Shown: positions 34,140-44,937 of the stretch, piece by piece | Position numbering within the stretch: the stretch's first letter is position 1 | How the letters are laid out: each line of letters opens with the position of its first letter | Source of the DNA: Platycnemis pennipes | Taxonomy: Eukaryota; Arthropoda; Insecta; Odonata; Platycnemididae | Length of the DNA: 64,000 bases | Assembly (NCBI GenBank): GCA_933228895.1 | Contig: OW121856.1 | Coordinates: 20,787,805 to 20,851,804, forward strand | Direction of reading: 5' to 3' | The notes under the pieces: model-generated | Databases searched by the model: none | What the model saw: the letters and a program-made list of their open reading frames with translations, nothing else | Told to the model about the DNA's origin: nothing | Program-made: the position numbers and the translations under genes

Positions 34140-34199
34140 TACAACGGGGAGGGTCGGAGGGGGGGAAGGGGGTTAGGGGGGGAAGGGAGGGGGGGAAGA
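34140..34199 (+). repeat. G-rich purine tract
   Basis: Sixty bases almost entirely of G and A with at least six runs of four or more G. It has the spacing expected of a G-quadruplex-forming sequence on the plus strand. Confidence 0.8.
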
Positions 34200-34489
34200 C
34201 GTTGCAAAGCACACGATGATGTCCGGTGTGAGAAGGGGCCAATCCAGGGCGAAGTGGTTTTTGTCTGGCAACTGAATGGGGGGAAAGATGCTTCGAAAGT
34301 GACGCTGCGGCAAACGCTACTCGCTGACTACCGAGAGTAATATTGTGTTAATGCGAAGTCCGATATGTCTACATTTAGATATGAATATTAATATATTTGC
34401 TTAAAATTATCAAGAATGATCAATTATTGTGATGAAAAGCATATGTAATGTTTGATCATTAGATTTAGAAAGGTTCTTATTGCTTTCCG

Positions 34490-34575
34490 GTATATATCTC
34501 CGTAATCATATAATTATTGCGTATAATTATATGATTATTATGAATTACAATTATATGATATTAATTATTGTGAAA
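34490..34575. repeat. AT-rich palindromes
   Basis: AATCATATAATTAT, five bases, then ATAATTATATGATT form a perfect 14-bp hairpin near 34,503-34,535. A second ACAATTATATGATATTAATT copy follows. Confidence 0.75.
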
Positions 34576-35394
34576 AATAATATTTTTGTATTCTGAGCCT
34601 CTGGAAATTACCAATATCAGCACTTTTTTATTCTTCTTCAACGTTGTTTGATTAAAAATAGCAGGCCTTTGATAACTCCCCATGCTCTAATTACCATTTT
34701 TGGGCTCTAATGGCTCCACACCTCGAAGACACCTTTGCCATTTTTGAGAAGAGACGGGCCAGAGTAGCATTTTAAAAGACTAGTCGAAAGGTTACAAATG
34801 GGAATAAGGATGAGATTAAATACGATTAATCGTCCATAGAGTAGTCATAACTCTACTCTCTTTAGGATTTTCATTAATTTTAGCCTTTTACAGCTAACTA
34901 TTTTCCGGCCTAATTAACCACATTTCAATAAAATTTAATTTCACATGCAACATCCCGTGGGGTTCGCGTAAAAAGGTTAAACTCATGACACTATTTAATA
35001 ATTGCCCTGCTAAAATTGGATGAATTCAATTGAGATTAACAGAGCTAATTGTTCCTCTTCAATGGAATGAATTAATTCCCTTGTGATACATATGACACGT
35101 ATTTAGTGAAAGACCAGTGATGTTTTTTAGAGAAAAAAACAGGAAATGTAGAATATGAATGAGGTGATAATGTCGTTTATCTCTCTGCCGCAATATTACT
35201 GTCGTTGAATAAGTACACTATAGGTATCCTTCTCACCATTTTGTCACAATTCGCTCCCTCTTAAGTACCAAGGAACTTCGTCCTCAGTTTATACATTTTC
35301 CATTTGATTTGTGCGATAAAAGACTATTCATGGTAGTTGTTTTCAGTTTTTTCAGTAATAACCCCATAGTGATTAAGATAAACACTATTTGCCA
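34576..35394. other. No feature recognised
   Basis: AT-rich, no gene identified. Confidence 0.35.
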
Positions 35395-35750
35395 TTTCAA
35401 AAGCTGGAAGCAATCAAAATGTGCTGCTGCAGAAGGATGACGAAGTTGAAATGGATCGAACGAGCGTCGAAAGAAGAAACCTTAAAAACAGTTGGGGAAA
35501 GACAAGTCTTGTGAAAACCCTAAGTAGAAGACTTAATCAGCCATAACTTGAGATGTGATAACCTGATGAAGGTAATCTTCGAAGGACAAGTGAACACGAA
35601 GAATGGCAAAGGAAGGCCTCGTGTGAGATATATAGAACGAGGGATGAAGGATGTGATAGAGGAAAAATACGCAAATATAAATAGATAAGAGGAAGGGAGA
35701 ATTGAGTCGAGTGTTGCGTCAATCCAATCTTAGAGTTTTTGACTGATTAT
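35395..35750 (+). pseudogene. RTE LINE RT C-terminal remnant and 3' end
   Basis: The first frame reads KMCCCRRMTKLKWIERASKE and then ETLKTVGERQVL, the C-terminal RTE block (compare RRMLKIKWIDRVSNEEVL at 13.2 kb). Stops and frameshifts follow, with nucleotide similarity continuing through GGAAGGCCTCGTGTGAGATA to the terminal CAATC...TTGACTGATTATGG. Diverged and dead. Confidence 0.8.
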
Positions 35751-36105
35751 GGTGAACACTATTTTAAAGTAATTTGATTTTATCTATTCATGGCCATTTT
35801 AGGAAAATTGTGGAAACCACTGGCATAGGTTACAAATTAGGCAAGCCAATATTTCTTACCCGTAGTATCTTTCCTTATGCTTGTTCCAGCATTGTTGTTC
35901 TATTAACGCTCTTCGCTATCTCTTATTATTATAGCATTGAAATCCTGCTAGATGCTTCTACTTTCCAATTTTTAGATTTTAGGCCTTTGATGGTATATTG
36001 CAGTGAACAACACTCAGAATGACGTTGTCAAGTCTTGTGACTGAGTGTCATCTGTGTTTTTAAGTCTATATCTGCACTTATAAGTGCTTCAGATCAGGAG
36101 AAAAG
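35751..36105. other. No feature recognised
   Basis: An 82-codon frame at 35,774-36,022 is not recognisable as a protein. Confidence 0.35.
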
Positions 36106-36250
36106 GTGCAAGAATGTGAATGAAAGGGTAAGGAGGAAAGGTGGAGAGAAAGCCGGTGACATCACTAGCCTGCTCTTAGTTAAAGCCGCCAAGAAAACCA
36201 CGGCTTAGCGTCCCATCCGACGGACGGAGTATTGAACTCGGATACAAAAG
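36106..36250 (-). mobile_element. SINE-like repeat
   Basis: On the minus strand: CCGAGTTCAATACTCCGTCC, GATGGGACGCTAAGCCGTGG, CTTAACTAAGAGCAGGCTAG, GTGTCACCGGCTTTCTC-like. The order 'GATGGGACGTTAAGCCGT... TTAAGAGCAGGCTA' is one I know as a frequent dispersed repeat in arthropod genomes. The borders are approximate. Confidence 0.5.
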
Positions 36251-37285
36251 TAGGGGCCGGTTTACCTTTGAAAAATATCTCTAACTGCCTGGATTTGGAC
36301 ACACAAACCTGACCCCTTAAAAAGAATGACATAAGCATTCCTAATGATTGAGGGTGCCACCCAAGGAGTATTCATCGTCTTAGCTGCAGTAATACATTTT
36401 TTCTTGTGAATTAGAATTTTTTTAGCACTACGGAAATGATACATCAACAGTGAAACTATTTGTGTAATTCAAATCTTGCTTGGTTTTATACCTTTTAATT
36501 TCCCTTATCAATTGGGAAATACATGTAGATAGCTACTTTCTTTGCAGTATTTCTAACAATTACACGTAACATGAAATAATCTTTAGTAGCTCACAAAGTT
36601 TTACCGTTTTTTTAATATGTCCTTCCGTTAGGGTGAGTTATTAGACCCGCGTTGGTTTAATCCTGAACATTTTATGATATCTACATTAATTATGTGATCC
36701 ATTGAGTGAAGAATATTTCCCTTTCTCAAGTACCCCTTATGAATATTTAATAATGTCAACGTGATATACTAACTTCACTTAATATTTTGGTGAACAATTT
36801 TCAATCGAAACTATAAATTTTGACTGAAGGGGACCACAATAGACTGGGCACCATGGCCGGATTCCAGAAAAATTACGTCGTATTGATCCACGCTTTAACG
36901 GCGTTGAAACTAATTTGTGGCAATGTTATCCATGTGAATTAATCAAGGGTTTCCTTAACTTATTTATTCTGTTGAACATTGATGAGATTGTTATGCGAGG
37001 TAACACCCTTGAATATGTTTTCATTGAAAATGTATGTCCACCGTAAAATGCAATATGTGTGAGTATGAAGCCCATCAGTAGCACACAATACGCCCACCAT
37101 GTCGTAACAGCATATTATACGTCAACAGGTGTGGGAGACGATCGCTGCATACATGTGAATCTCCCTCAATTATAACAGGCGTAATATTGCTGAATAATAT
37201 GCATGCATTTTTATTGCTTTGCCAACCTTTTCTTTCACCTTTATGAGCACTATAAAAATATTCCGGTAGCTCTGTGGCTCCTGTT
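36251..37285. other. No feature recognised
   Basis: AT-rich, no gene identified. Confidence 0.35.
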
Positions 37286-37288
37286 TCT

Positions 37289-37351
37289 ACCCATAAGCAT
37301 CTTCTTCTACGTGATGCTGGGCATTACGAGCAAGAAGATACTTATGGGTAT
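37289..37351. repeat. Hairpin with 19-bp near-perfect stem
   Basis: ACCCATAAGCATCTTCTT pairs with AAGAAGATACTTATGGGT (one mismatch) across a loop of about 25 bases. In size it resembles a small-RNA precursor, but nothing shows it is transcribed. Confidence 0.7.
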
Positions 37352-37415
37352 TTGGTGCATTTCCCGTCCAGGGGGAAAATATCACCAAGTGTGCACTACT
37401 TACATGTAACTAAGA
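37352..37415 (-). mobile_element. Remnant of CR1/L2-like LINE 3' end
   Basis: CCAGGGGGAAAATATCACCA and AGTGTGCACTACTTACATG parallel the family 3' UTR (CAGGGGGTGAAGATCACCAA...CATGC). Diverged and short. Confidence 0.45.
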
Positions 37416-37639
37416 GCAACAATTCTGCTACTACATGAAAACATGTTAGATATGTAAGAATAACGTGCTACTATGTTGTATAAATTCCTGAATGATGTCA
37501 TAAGATGGAAGGGGTTGGTCCGCGGCCATCAGATTGGCCAATCAGATAAATATGAGAAACTGCTGGAGGAGATGTTTGATTCCCTCCTAAAAGGAAGAAT
37601 GGGAATCTAGATATTTCAGCGATGCCTCCAAAGTTTTTT

Positions 37640-38260
37640 TACTTTGGTAATTAGCAGAATCGCTTCTCATCCATCTTCCCATTCGTCTTCCAGCAAGACT
37701 CCCAGCTTTCGTCATCCAAAGCAAACAAAGATTCCTTCTCGCGAGAAAGGGAGAAATTTCGGTCTTTGCATCTCGCTGCGACTCTTTGCGGCTTGAGTTG
37801 GGAATTATTCCGAGCTCCTTCGTCTCTCGGCTCCCGGGAGCGCGAAAGTCGGCCTTCGTTGCGGAACCAACTTTCTAATGATATTCCGCGAGTTAGTGGG
37901 AAAGAACTCTCGCCGAGGACCAAGAAGTTTTCGGGTTGGGGGAATAGAGGGAGGAGAGCTAATGTGAGGCCAGAAGTCCGCCGTTCGATTGGAGGGATTT
38001 AGGGCGTTCAAACTAAATGGCTGGAATGGCTTTGGGACGAAGAGCAGGGGGGTTTATTCTCGCGTAAAATTGAGAGATTTTGAGAACCTCTTACCCCACT
38101 CGGCGCTTAAACGGCGATAATTCTCTGATTTTCATCGCGCAGTAATTCCTCGAATCTTGCAGGCTCCAGTGTCTCATGGATACCGCATTTAAATACGTGG
38201 AGTGCTTTCCCGGGGATAGATTTTGACGCAAGAGTGTAGTGCATGGTGCATTGAAATCGA
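37640..38260. other. GC-rich island
   Basis: GC-rich, with CpG-containing sequence on both sides of 37,800-37,990. Open frames of 68-90 codons on both strands overlap and have no domain. Regulatory or conserved non-coding sequence is possible. Confidence 0.35.
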
Positions 38261-38900
38261 TTTCCATTGTGTATCTCGTGGGTCATTATTTTTCAGGGGG
38301 TTGGTCATTGCCACTCGGCAAATGTAGCTACATGATTATATACTGCTAACTCAACAAATATTGTTTGTGGGTTTTTCTATTTTTTCACTACAGGGTATGA
38401 ACTTTCTTATGATTAGTAGAATTACGGTCTTTTTTGATGAATTTCAAACTATGCTTTCCTAATATAAAGGTGTTTGTACGTTCTTCATGCCTATCATCAT
38501 CCTTCATGGCTCTCTGGAAGAAAGTTTTAATGTTGAAAACGGCTGAAAACTCTGTTATTGCGAATTGCAGATAGGGATTTGGAAGCAAGTTCCGTGTTCC
38601 AGAGGAGATTGTGCAGCACTTATAATAAGTATCCCACCTATGTTGATAGGTTGTGTATTTTTTCTGCCTGCTATTCTCATCCCAACTAATCCACGTCATA
38701 ATCATTACATTAAAGTCCTTTTCAAATATTTATACTTTCTGCCCGCATTCGTTTCATGAAGAATATTTGTTCTTTTCCTCCATCTTCTGCTCTCGCCCCA
38801 CTCGTCTACCATCCTCTTCGAGATTTCATTACCTCTTGAAGCAATATCCACCCATTCATACAAATGATTGTGGTGTGATAATAGTTATTTTTCACTATTT
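38261..38900. other. No feature recognised
   Basis: Overlapping small frames on both strands, none protein-like. Confidence 0.35.
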
Positions 38901-38904
38901 ATTA

Positions 38905-39430
38905 ATTTAAAAAATCTTCAACCACTGGTCTAACAATAGCTAGTCTCACTTCTCCTTTGCCATTCTTAACTTCACTTTTTGGTTATGTAGAAATTTCGAA
39001 AAAGACCTCCACTTCTAAAATATTTTGATTTCGATAGTACATTCAGTGACTTGGTTCAGTTTACTACGTCTAACACTTTCTCGTCGTCAACAAAGCGATC
39101 AAAGTCATCCCGGCCATATTAAATAATCCTTAACATCTTCATTCCCATGACTGGTATTGCGTCCCGAGTTCCCATCTCTCCCTGAACCAATCCTTATATT
39201 GATCCTGAACTTCTATTGACATCCTCTATCCACTAAACGTCTATTGATAAAAATAATAATTTCTACTGGGTAAGGGAATGAACCTTCTGAAATCTTTGCA
39301 TTCTTTCTATCTCCTCTATGCGGGAATTGAAGCTGCCACCCTTTCTTCATATTTACCTCGAATAAGCCCGAAAAGTGACCGCTTTCTTAATTATTTTCCT
39401 TATTAAAACCTCTCCCACTATTCCGTCATG
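38905..39430 (-). pseudogene. Degenerate RTE-like reverse transcriptase
   Basis: Minus-strand translation shows GTRDAIPVMGMKMLRI (about 39,130-39,180), the finger block of RTE-type RT. A motif-A-like DDFDRFVDDEKVLDVVN follows (about 39,060-39,112), then LNVLSKSKYF and FYITKK. Stops are frequent. It is a different and older family than the copy at 12.9-15.3 kb. Confidence 0.6.
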
Positions 39431-39575
39431 GTACATCTACATCTACATCTGCACGATACCCTGCAAGCCACCGCGAGGGTGTGTGGCAGGGGGTGAAGAT
39501 CACCAAGCATGCACTACTAACATGCAAACAAGCAACTATAGGTTCTCATGCAAATAGATTGTTAGTATAGTATAT
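39431..39575 (-). mobile_element. CR1/L2-like LINE 3' end
   Basis: A CATCTACATCTACATCTGCA tail is followed by CGATACCCTGCAAGCCACCG, then TGTGTGGCAGGGGGTGAAG and the UTR. One of the best-preserved 3' termini of the family in the window. It is strongly 5'-truncated. Confidence 0.88.
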
Positions 39576-42463
39576 TCCGTTAGACGTTGCCTTTTCATTT
39601 CGCCTATACCCTTTTATTTGTCGCTGCCTGATATTTCATGTTTTCTCTATGGACATGACATTCCCATTGAAATTTTGCGTCTCTGGTTCTGATGCTTTTG
39701 ATATAAACTTCAATGCATATTTTCCACCTTACATGGATATCTATTGGTTCTATTTACAATTTTTTGTCATGCCTCATTCCTATTTAATCGTTTTTCCTTC
39801 AATATTTTCGGATCATTTATTAGGTTTCCATAAGTACATCTACTGGTTAAAACTGCTAGTTTTTCTTATCCTTCTCCCATGTACTTGTTTCATCTCTCCA
39901 GTGGTTAATTGCATCTCTCATGGTTTCATTTGCAGCGTACTTGAGAAAATGTTTAATCTGGGAAGAAACATGTAATATTTGGGCTTGCGAAAAATTGGCT
40001 TACTAAAGACGTGAAAAATTAGATGCTGAATTGAATGAAATCTCCCAGAAGGATCTTTCGTGAATGTTAATTTGTTGGGTCGTTTCTAATCGCGTAATAT
40101 CTATGTGATCTACACATTTATGGGCAAAGGTTATAAAACATCGTATTTTCTTACTTATCCTTTTGTAGGGACGATCCTGGAGGGTAACTTTTTAAATCTT
40201 AGTCCTTTCAATTGTCTGATCTTTTTAGTTATTCCAATAAACTCACTTGATACATTATGTTCCGCACTTTGGGGAACGGGCAAAGGAGATAGGTGCCTGA
40301 TCCTTGTAAACTAGCTGTCCTTATCTTTGGAACACACCCGTGAGAGCGTTTCATTCCGTTGTAATCTTAGGTTTTCCCTTAGAACTAGACGCTGGACAGT
40401 TTCCGGAGGTGGATATATATTGAGTGCTACGCTTGGTTACCCTCTCTTCTGCAAAGTTCCATCCTAACCGGGCTGGATGATCCTTATGGTTAACATACTT
40501 TCATGACCTGGCCGAAGGATATTTTCTCGTTGGAGCAGGAAACAAGTTGAACGGAACTTCTTCGGAGACGATAAATAAGGTGGTTGTGGAGTTTGGGAGG
40601 GGGGATGATGGTGGAGGAGTGGAAAAGGCTTGGCCCGGGATGCCAAAGCAATGAAAAGGGGACTGGCGTGGAAAACCTGGCGTCCGCCCAGGGAAGCAAC
40701 GGGCGGTCCAGAGAGCCTTGCCAAAGGGCGAGCTTCGCGGGCCAAGTACACACCTGGGAAAAGGTGGCCCTGAGGTCGAACTGGTTGAACCCTACACTAG
40801 GAGCTACCCAGAGAACGCGCTTAAAACTTAATCAGCCTAATGCATCTCCGTCCATATCTGTAGAGGGGAGCGTGATCGAAGTTACGATGTTTTGGCTTAT
40901 TCTTGCAGAACACGGAATTACAAATATTTTATTAATTTCTCGTGATCATGTGAAACGGTTTGAATCGAAATGCAATGGCATGACAAGCGGTTGATTATAT
41001 ATAAATTAAATACTATTTTATTGAGCGCATATTAAGTTTTTTTGATGTCACAGAAATCCATAAGTGTAAGATGTTCTTAAAGTATGTTGTAGTACATAAT
41101 TTTAATTAATTGCCCCATAGAAGGTCAAGTAAAAGAGTAGCTGTAAGTAATGTAACAAAGAGTATTCCTAAAGAGATAGTGAAAATTGACGTTGAATATA
41201 AAATATTGAGTTTGATTCCCAAAATGTGTTGCTCTCCGTCACTATATTATATCATTACCTTCTCAAAATGAATGATTTTTTTTATTTACGTAATATCTTT
41301 CTCCTGAACATAAAATTTTCTCGCAAGACATTTTAGACTCTAAAATAAAGTTAAAAGTTTCGTTTCTCAGTACCAGCTAATTACTTTATAGCAGGTACTT
41401 TCTCAAAATAAGTAGTGAAAAAAGTCTTTTTTTAAAGTTACTACAAATGTGATTCAATGCCGATCCAGAAGTTTTCATGAAGCTGTGTATATATGCGCAA
41501 CCTAAATATCTCAAACTCATCTTCCAGCCTTTTATCATCATTTTTGGCATGAAAGGCAAAGTTTTTGAAAAAGTAATTGGGTGAAGTAAAAAAATGATGT
41601 GATAAAAATACATCCGAGTCGCCAGTCGGAGGACTTCACATTTTTTGCAAAATTGCAGATCAAATTCCTCTCAGTATCAACTTCTGAATGACTGCGCTTT
41701 TACAGAGGGAAAGCTTAATGTAATGGGAATTTTCTTTCCTTGATGTCGCTCTGCTCGCCGTTGAAAGAGCATATTGCTTTTTTTCTCCCAGGCCCGTTGC
41801 ATAGATGGTGTCCAGACTAGAAAAAAACACAATGTCCAGCTGTGGTACTTGTCAAGTTGTTTTTGATTTTTTCTGGCCAGCAGCCAAATTCTCATAGCAA
41901 TGTGGTTAACCACATGAAAACTCGCGTATCCTGCCGTGTTGGTGTGCATATGAAGGATTTGGAAGAGGAATACAACAGCATTGACAAATAATTTTTCCTT
42001 TCATTTTGTGCCCTTGCACATTAAATCTTTGCCAAGTGTCGTTATATTTTCGATTGACCTCTACTTGTTTCATAATGTAAATCCGTTATTGAATTGTATC
42101 ATTTATTCAACTTAAGCGTCAAATATATTGTATTATCGGTTATATACAATGATCAAATATATTGGTATTCTAATTGATTCCAGCTTTTTTTAAAGGAACT
42201 GATCAAGCAGTGAGAATTTTTAATTATATTTAGATAATAAGCAAATTACCAGAGGTCGGAGACCACTCAGTTAAACTTTAATATGCCTAGCAGAGTTCTT
42301 GCTTTACAATACAGAGGGCATACAATTTAAGAATTATATTAGGGGAAGACGGTGTGTGTGGATGGAATCTATATATATACATTACACTGTGAGTCGTCAT
42401 AAGAGCGTGTGGCACGGGTTGGAAAGTCAGCTGATTTTAGCTTAAAAAACCAGTATTCATTAA
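39576..42463. other. No feature recognised
   Basis: About 2.9 kb. Open frames at 40,464-40,994 lie on both strands in a locally GC-richer block and show no domain. The rest is AT-rich. Confidence 0.35.
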
Positions 42464-42768
42464 TAATGACTGACGAGGAAGTCCTAGGAAGAGTGGGGGA
42501 AAAGAGGAGTCTGTTGAAAACTCTAAAAAGAAGAATAGACAATTTAATTGGCCATACCTTAAGACACAATGGTCTGATGAAGACAATCGTCGAGGGAAAA
42601 GTGAATAGGAATACTGTAAAAGGCAGGCCTCGTATAAAATATATGGAACAGGTTGTGAAGGACGTAAAAGAGAGGTATTACATCAATATGAAGAGGTTGG
42701 TGGGTAGAAGCTCGAGTGGAGGGCTGCGTCAAACCAATCCCAGGATTGCTGACCGATGATGATTATAA
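42464..42768 (+). pseudogene. RTE LINE, 5'-truncated 3' end
   Basis: The frame starts at TDEEVLGRVGEKRSLLKTLK and runs through GHTLRHNGLMKTIVEGKVN and KGRPRIKYMEQVVKDVKE. It is clearly the same family as the RTE at 12.9-15.3 kb, at about 75-80 percent amino-acid identity by eye. A frameshift occurs near the end (about 42,705). The 3' end is CAATCCCAGGATTGCTGACC followed by GATGATGATT. Its truncation point is 42,464. Confidence 0.9.
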
Positions 42769-42804
42769 CAATGAAAAGAACGTATCTACGGCTGTAATAA
42801 ATAG

Positions 42805-43716
42805 CAAATGAAGATTAAAATCCACAAAGCCGTAACCAGAAGGGGGAAAGGAATAAAAAAGGAGGGAGCGGGGGAAGGAAGGAGTAATTACAATGTAAGG
42901 CAGCTCTCAATCACACGTACAAAATCAAGCATACGGAGAATCTTAATTCTTAAACTTCTTAAAACTTCTCATTCACACGCACACATACATGCAGGGTTCA
43001 GGGAATTTTCCTCAATCATGCACTCGGGTTTGTACATTCACAGCGTACAGTCACCCTCAGGAATCACATTCACGCACACAATCAGTGTTTACGAGGAATC
43101 TCCTTCGCCTGTGACCCGTCACACTCACAGGGAAAGGAGTATGGATGGGGAAAGGAGGCCCTACGTCTAAAACTGACACCGGGTGTTTCGCCCGACAAGC
43201 AGGCCTCGTCATCTGTGTGTGAATAAGAATCACGAGGGTGACTGTGTATCGTATGCAAACCCACGTGAATGATTGCTTGAAAGTTATTATCAATTTTACT
43301 TATATACTTTAGTTATTTACTAACCCCTACTTTTATTATTTTTTCTTGCATGTATGACGGGTTACTGGAGTTGGATAAATCCTCGTAAACCCTACTTGTG
43401 TGTGTGATTGAACTCACGAAGGTGACTGTATTCCGTATACAAACATGAGTGAGTGAGTGATTGTGTGAGTCACTGTTCGTTTTAATTTTACATAGATTCC
43501 CTTAATTTAGAGTGTGACAGTTGTTTGTAACATGTGAGAGAGTGTGCGAATGTGTCATATACTGCCACTTCAGTTTCTCCGTATGCTTGATTTTGTACTT
43601 GTGATTGAGAGCTCCCTTACTTTGTATATACTCCTTCCTTCCCCCTCCCCCCCCCCCCCGTTTTTATTCCTTTGCCTCCTTATCGTTACGACTTTGTGGA
43701 TTTTAATCTTCATTTG
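42805..43716. mobile_element. 912-bp fold-back element
   Basis: The outer arms pair exactly at the ends, CAAATGAAGATTAAAATCCA on the left and the reverse of TGGATTTTAATCTTCATTTG on the right. Pairing continues for about 150 bp, including CTCTCAATCAC and ACAAAATCAAGCATACGGAG. The purine/pyrimidine tract in each arm differs in length (poly-C run of about 13 at 43,648). Inside, a block of the form GTTTGTA..AATACAGTCACC..CACACACA recurs three times in both orientations (about 43,025-43,085, 43,205-43,265 and 43,375-43,455), so much of the interior is also self-complementary. No coding frame is recognised. It lies 36 bp after the RTE tail. Confidence 0.8.
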
Positions 43717-44689
43717 ATGATGATTATAATTAATAATATAATGAGAAAGAATTAGTGTGGGGGTAGAAATACCTACGTCTCATTGTCTGATTCAAATTCG
43801 TGAGGTTTGATATTTCCGGGTAACTCTAAACTTTGGAGCAACATTCTTGATTCTTGGGTTTCCCAAGGAATCACTTCCAATAACAGAGTAACTCTGTCTG
43901 CACGTTCATAGGAGTTTTTTTGCATAACGTGCTGACTTTCTCAATATATTTTTTTATTTTCTGTATTAAATCTTTATTCCATGGATCTCATATGCTCGAT
44001 TCTTACTCAAGGTGAGGCCTTACAAGTGCAAAGTAACCTCTTTTTTTAACTTCTTAAACTGAATACTTTCCCCCAACTCGTATCCAAGTGTCTTTACTGT
44101 GATGGGTAAGAAGGGGGTAGAATCTCCAAGTTGAGTGGGTAATAAAGGAGGAGAGTATTGTAATGGATGCAATTGAGAGGAGATTAATTAATATGCAGCC
44201 CACAGTCCTTGCACTCCAATTTACTTACCACTGATAGTTGCGAGGGATCTTTCTTGCCGTTTGGAATTTTGGCATTGGGGGTGAAACTAGTAGTACCTAC
44301 CATTGTAAAAGTAAACAATCTACTCATTATGTACCGGTACCTTCTGTATCTTGCGCTGCTTATTCAGCTCTGCCGCTCTTGCAATGAGTCAAGTGATTAA
44401 TCACTATTTAATTACTTAATTGAGATATAAAGTGTCGTCTTTATGTAACTTAGCACTTTTTTCTAGCCCTGTTACGATCACGGGCAGAAGAATCATACAT
44501 CACCCTTGCATAGTAACATCAACAAACAAAAGCAATCTCAACTTCCAGCCTTATTTGCATGCAACCTTGATAATGACATGTAAATTGTCGAAACCATGGT
44601 CGAAGCCAATGCACCGTGTGTGTGGAATGTACAAAGCGAAGTTCTTTTTCAAGTTAAACCTCTTAACGTTGAACCGTCTTATTTGCATG
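43717..44689. other. No feature recognised
   Basis: AT-rich. Small frames at 44,209 and 44,420 are not recognisable. Confidence 0.35.
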
Positions 44690-44697
44690 TTCTAGGC
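44690..44697. repeat. hAT target-site duplication, left copy
   Basis: TTCTAGGC, identical to 46,841-46,848. Eight bases is the hAT hallmark. Confidence 0.88.
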
Positions 44698-44930
44698 CAG
44701 GGGTGGCGAACCTTTTAGCGATTGAGTGCCAAAGTTTATGAAATAAGAATATACTCGCTCGACTCGCATGCCAACCCATAGAGTGAGATAGAGGTATCGA
44801 TTATTTTTATGTCTATAAGAGGCATAGGATGTTTTTATTACAAAAACAATAATTTTTTATATGGTATTCACAGTTCTCAGGCACTTTGATCAATTTTAGT
44901 TGTTATTTGGACCCTGTAATCTAAACTCAC

Positions 44931-44937
44931 TGTAAAA
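44931..44937. repeat. LINE target duplication candidate, left
   Basis: TGTAAAA also occurs at 46,745-46,751 immediately after the LINE tail. Confidence 0.5.
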
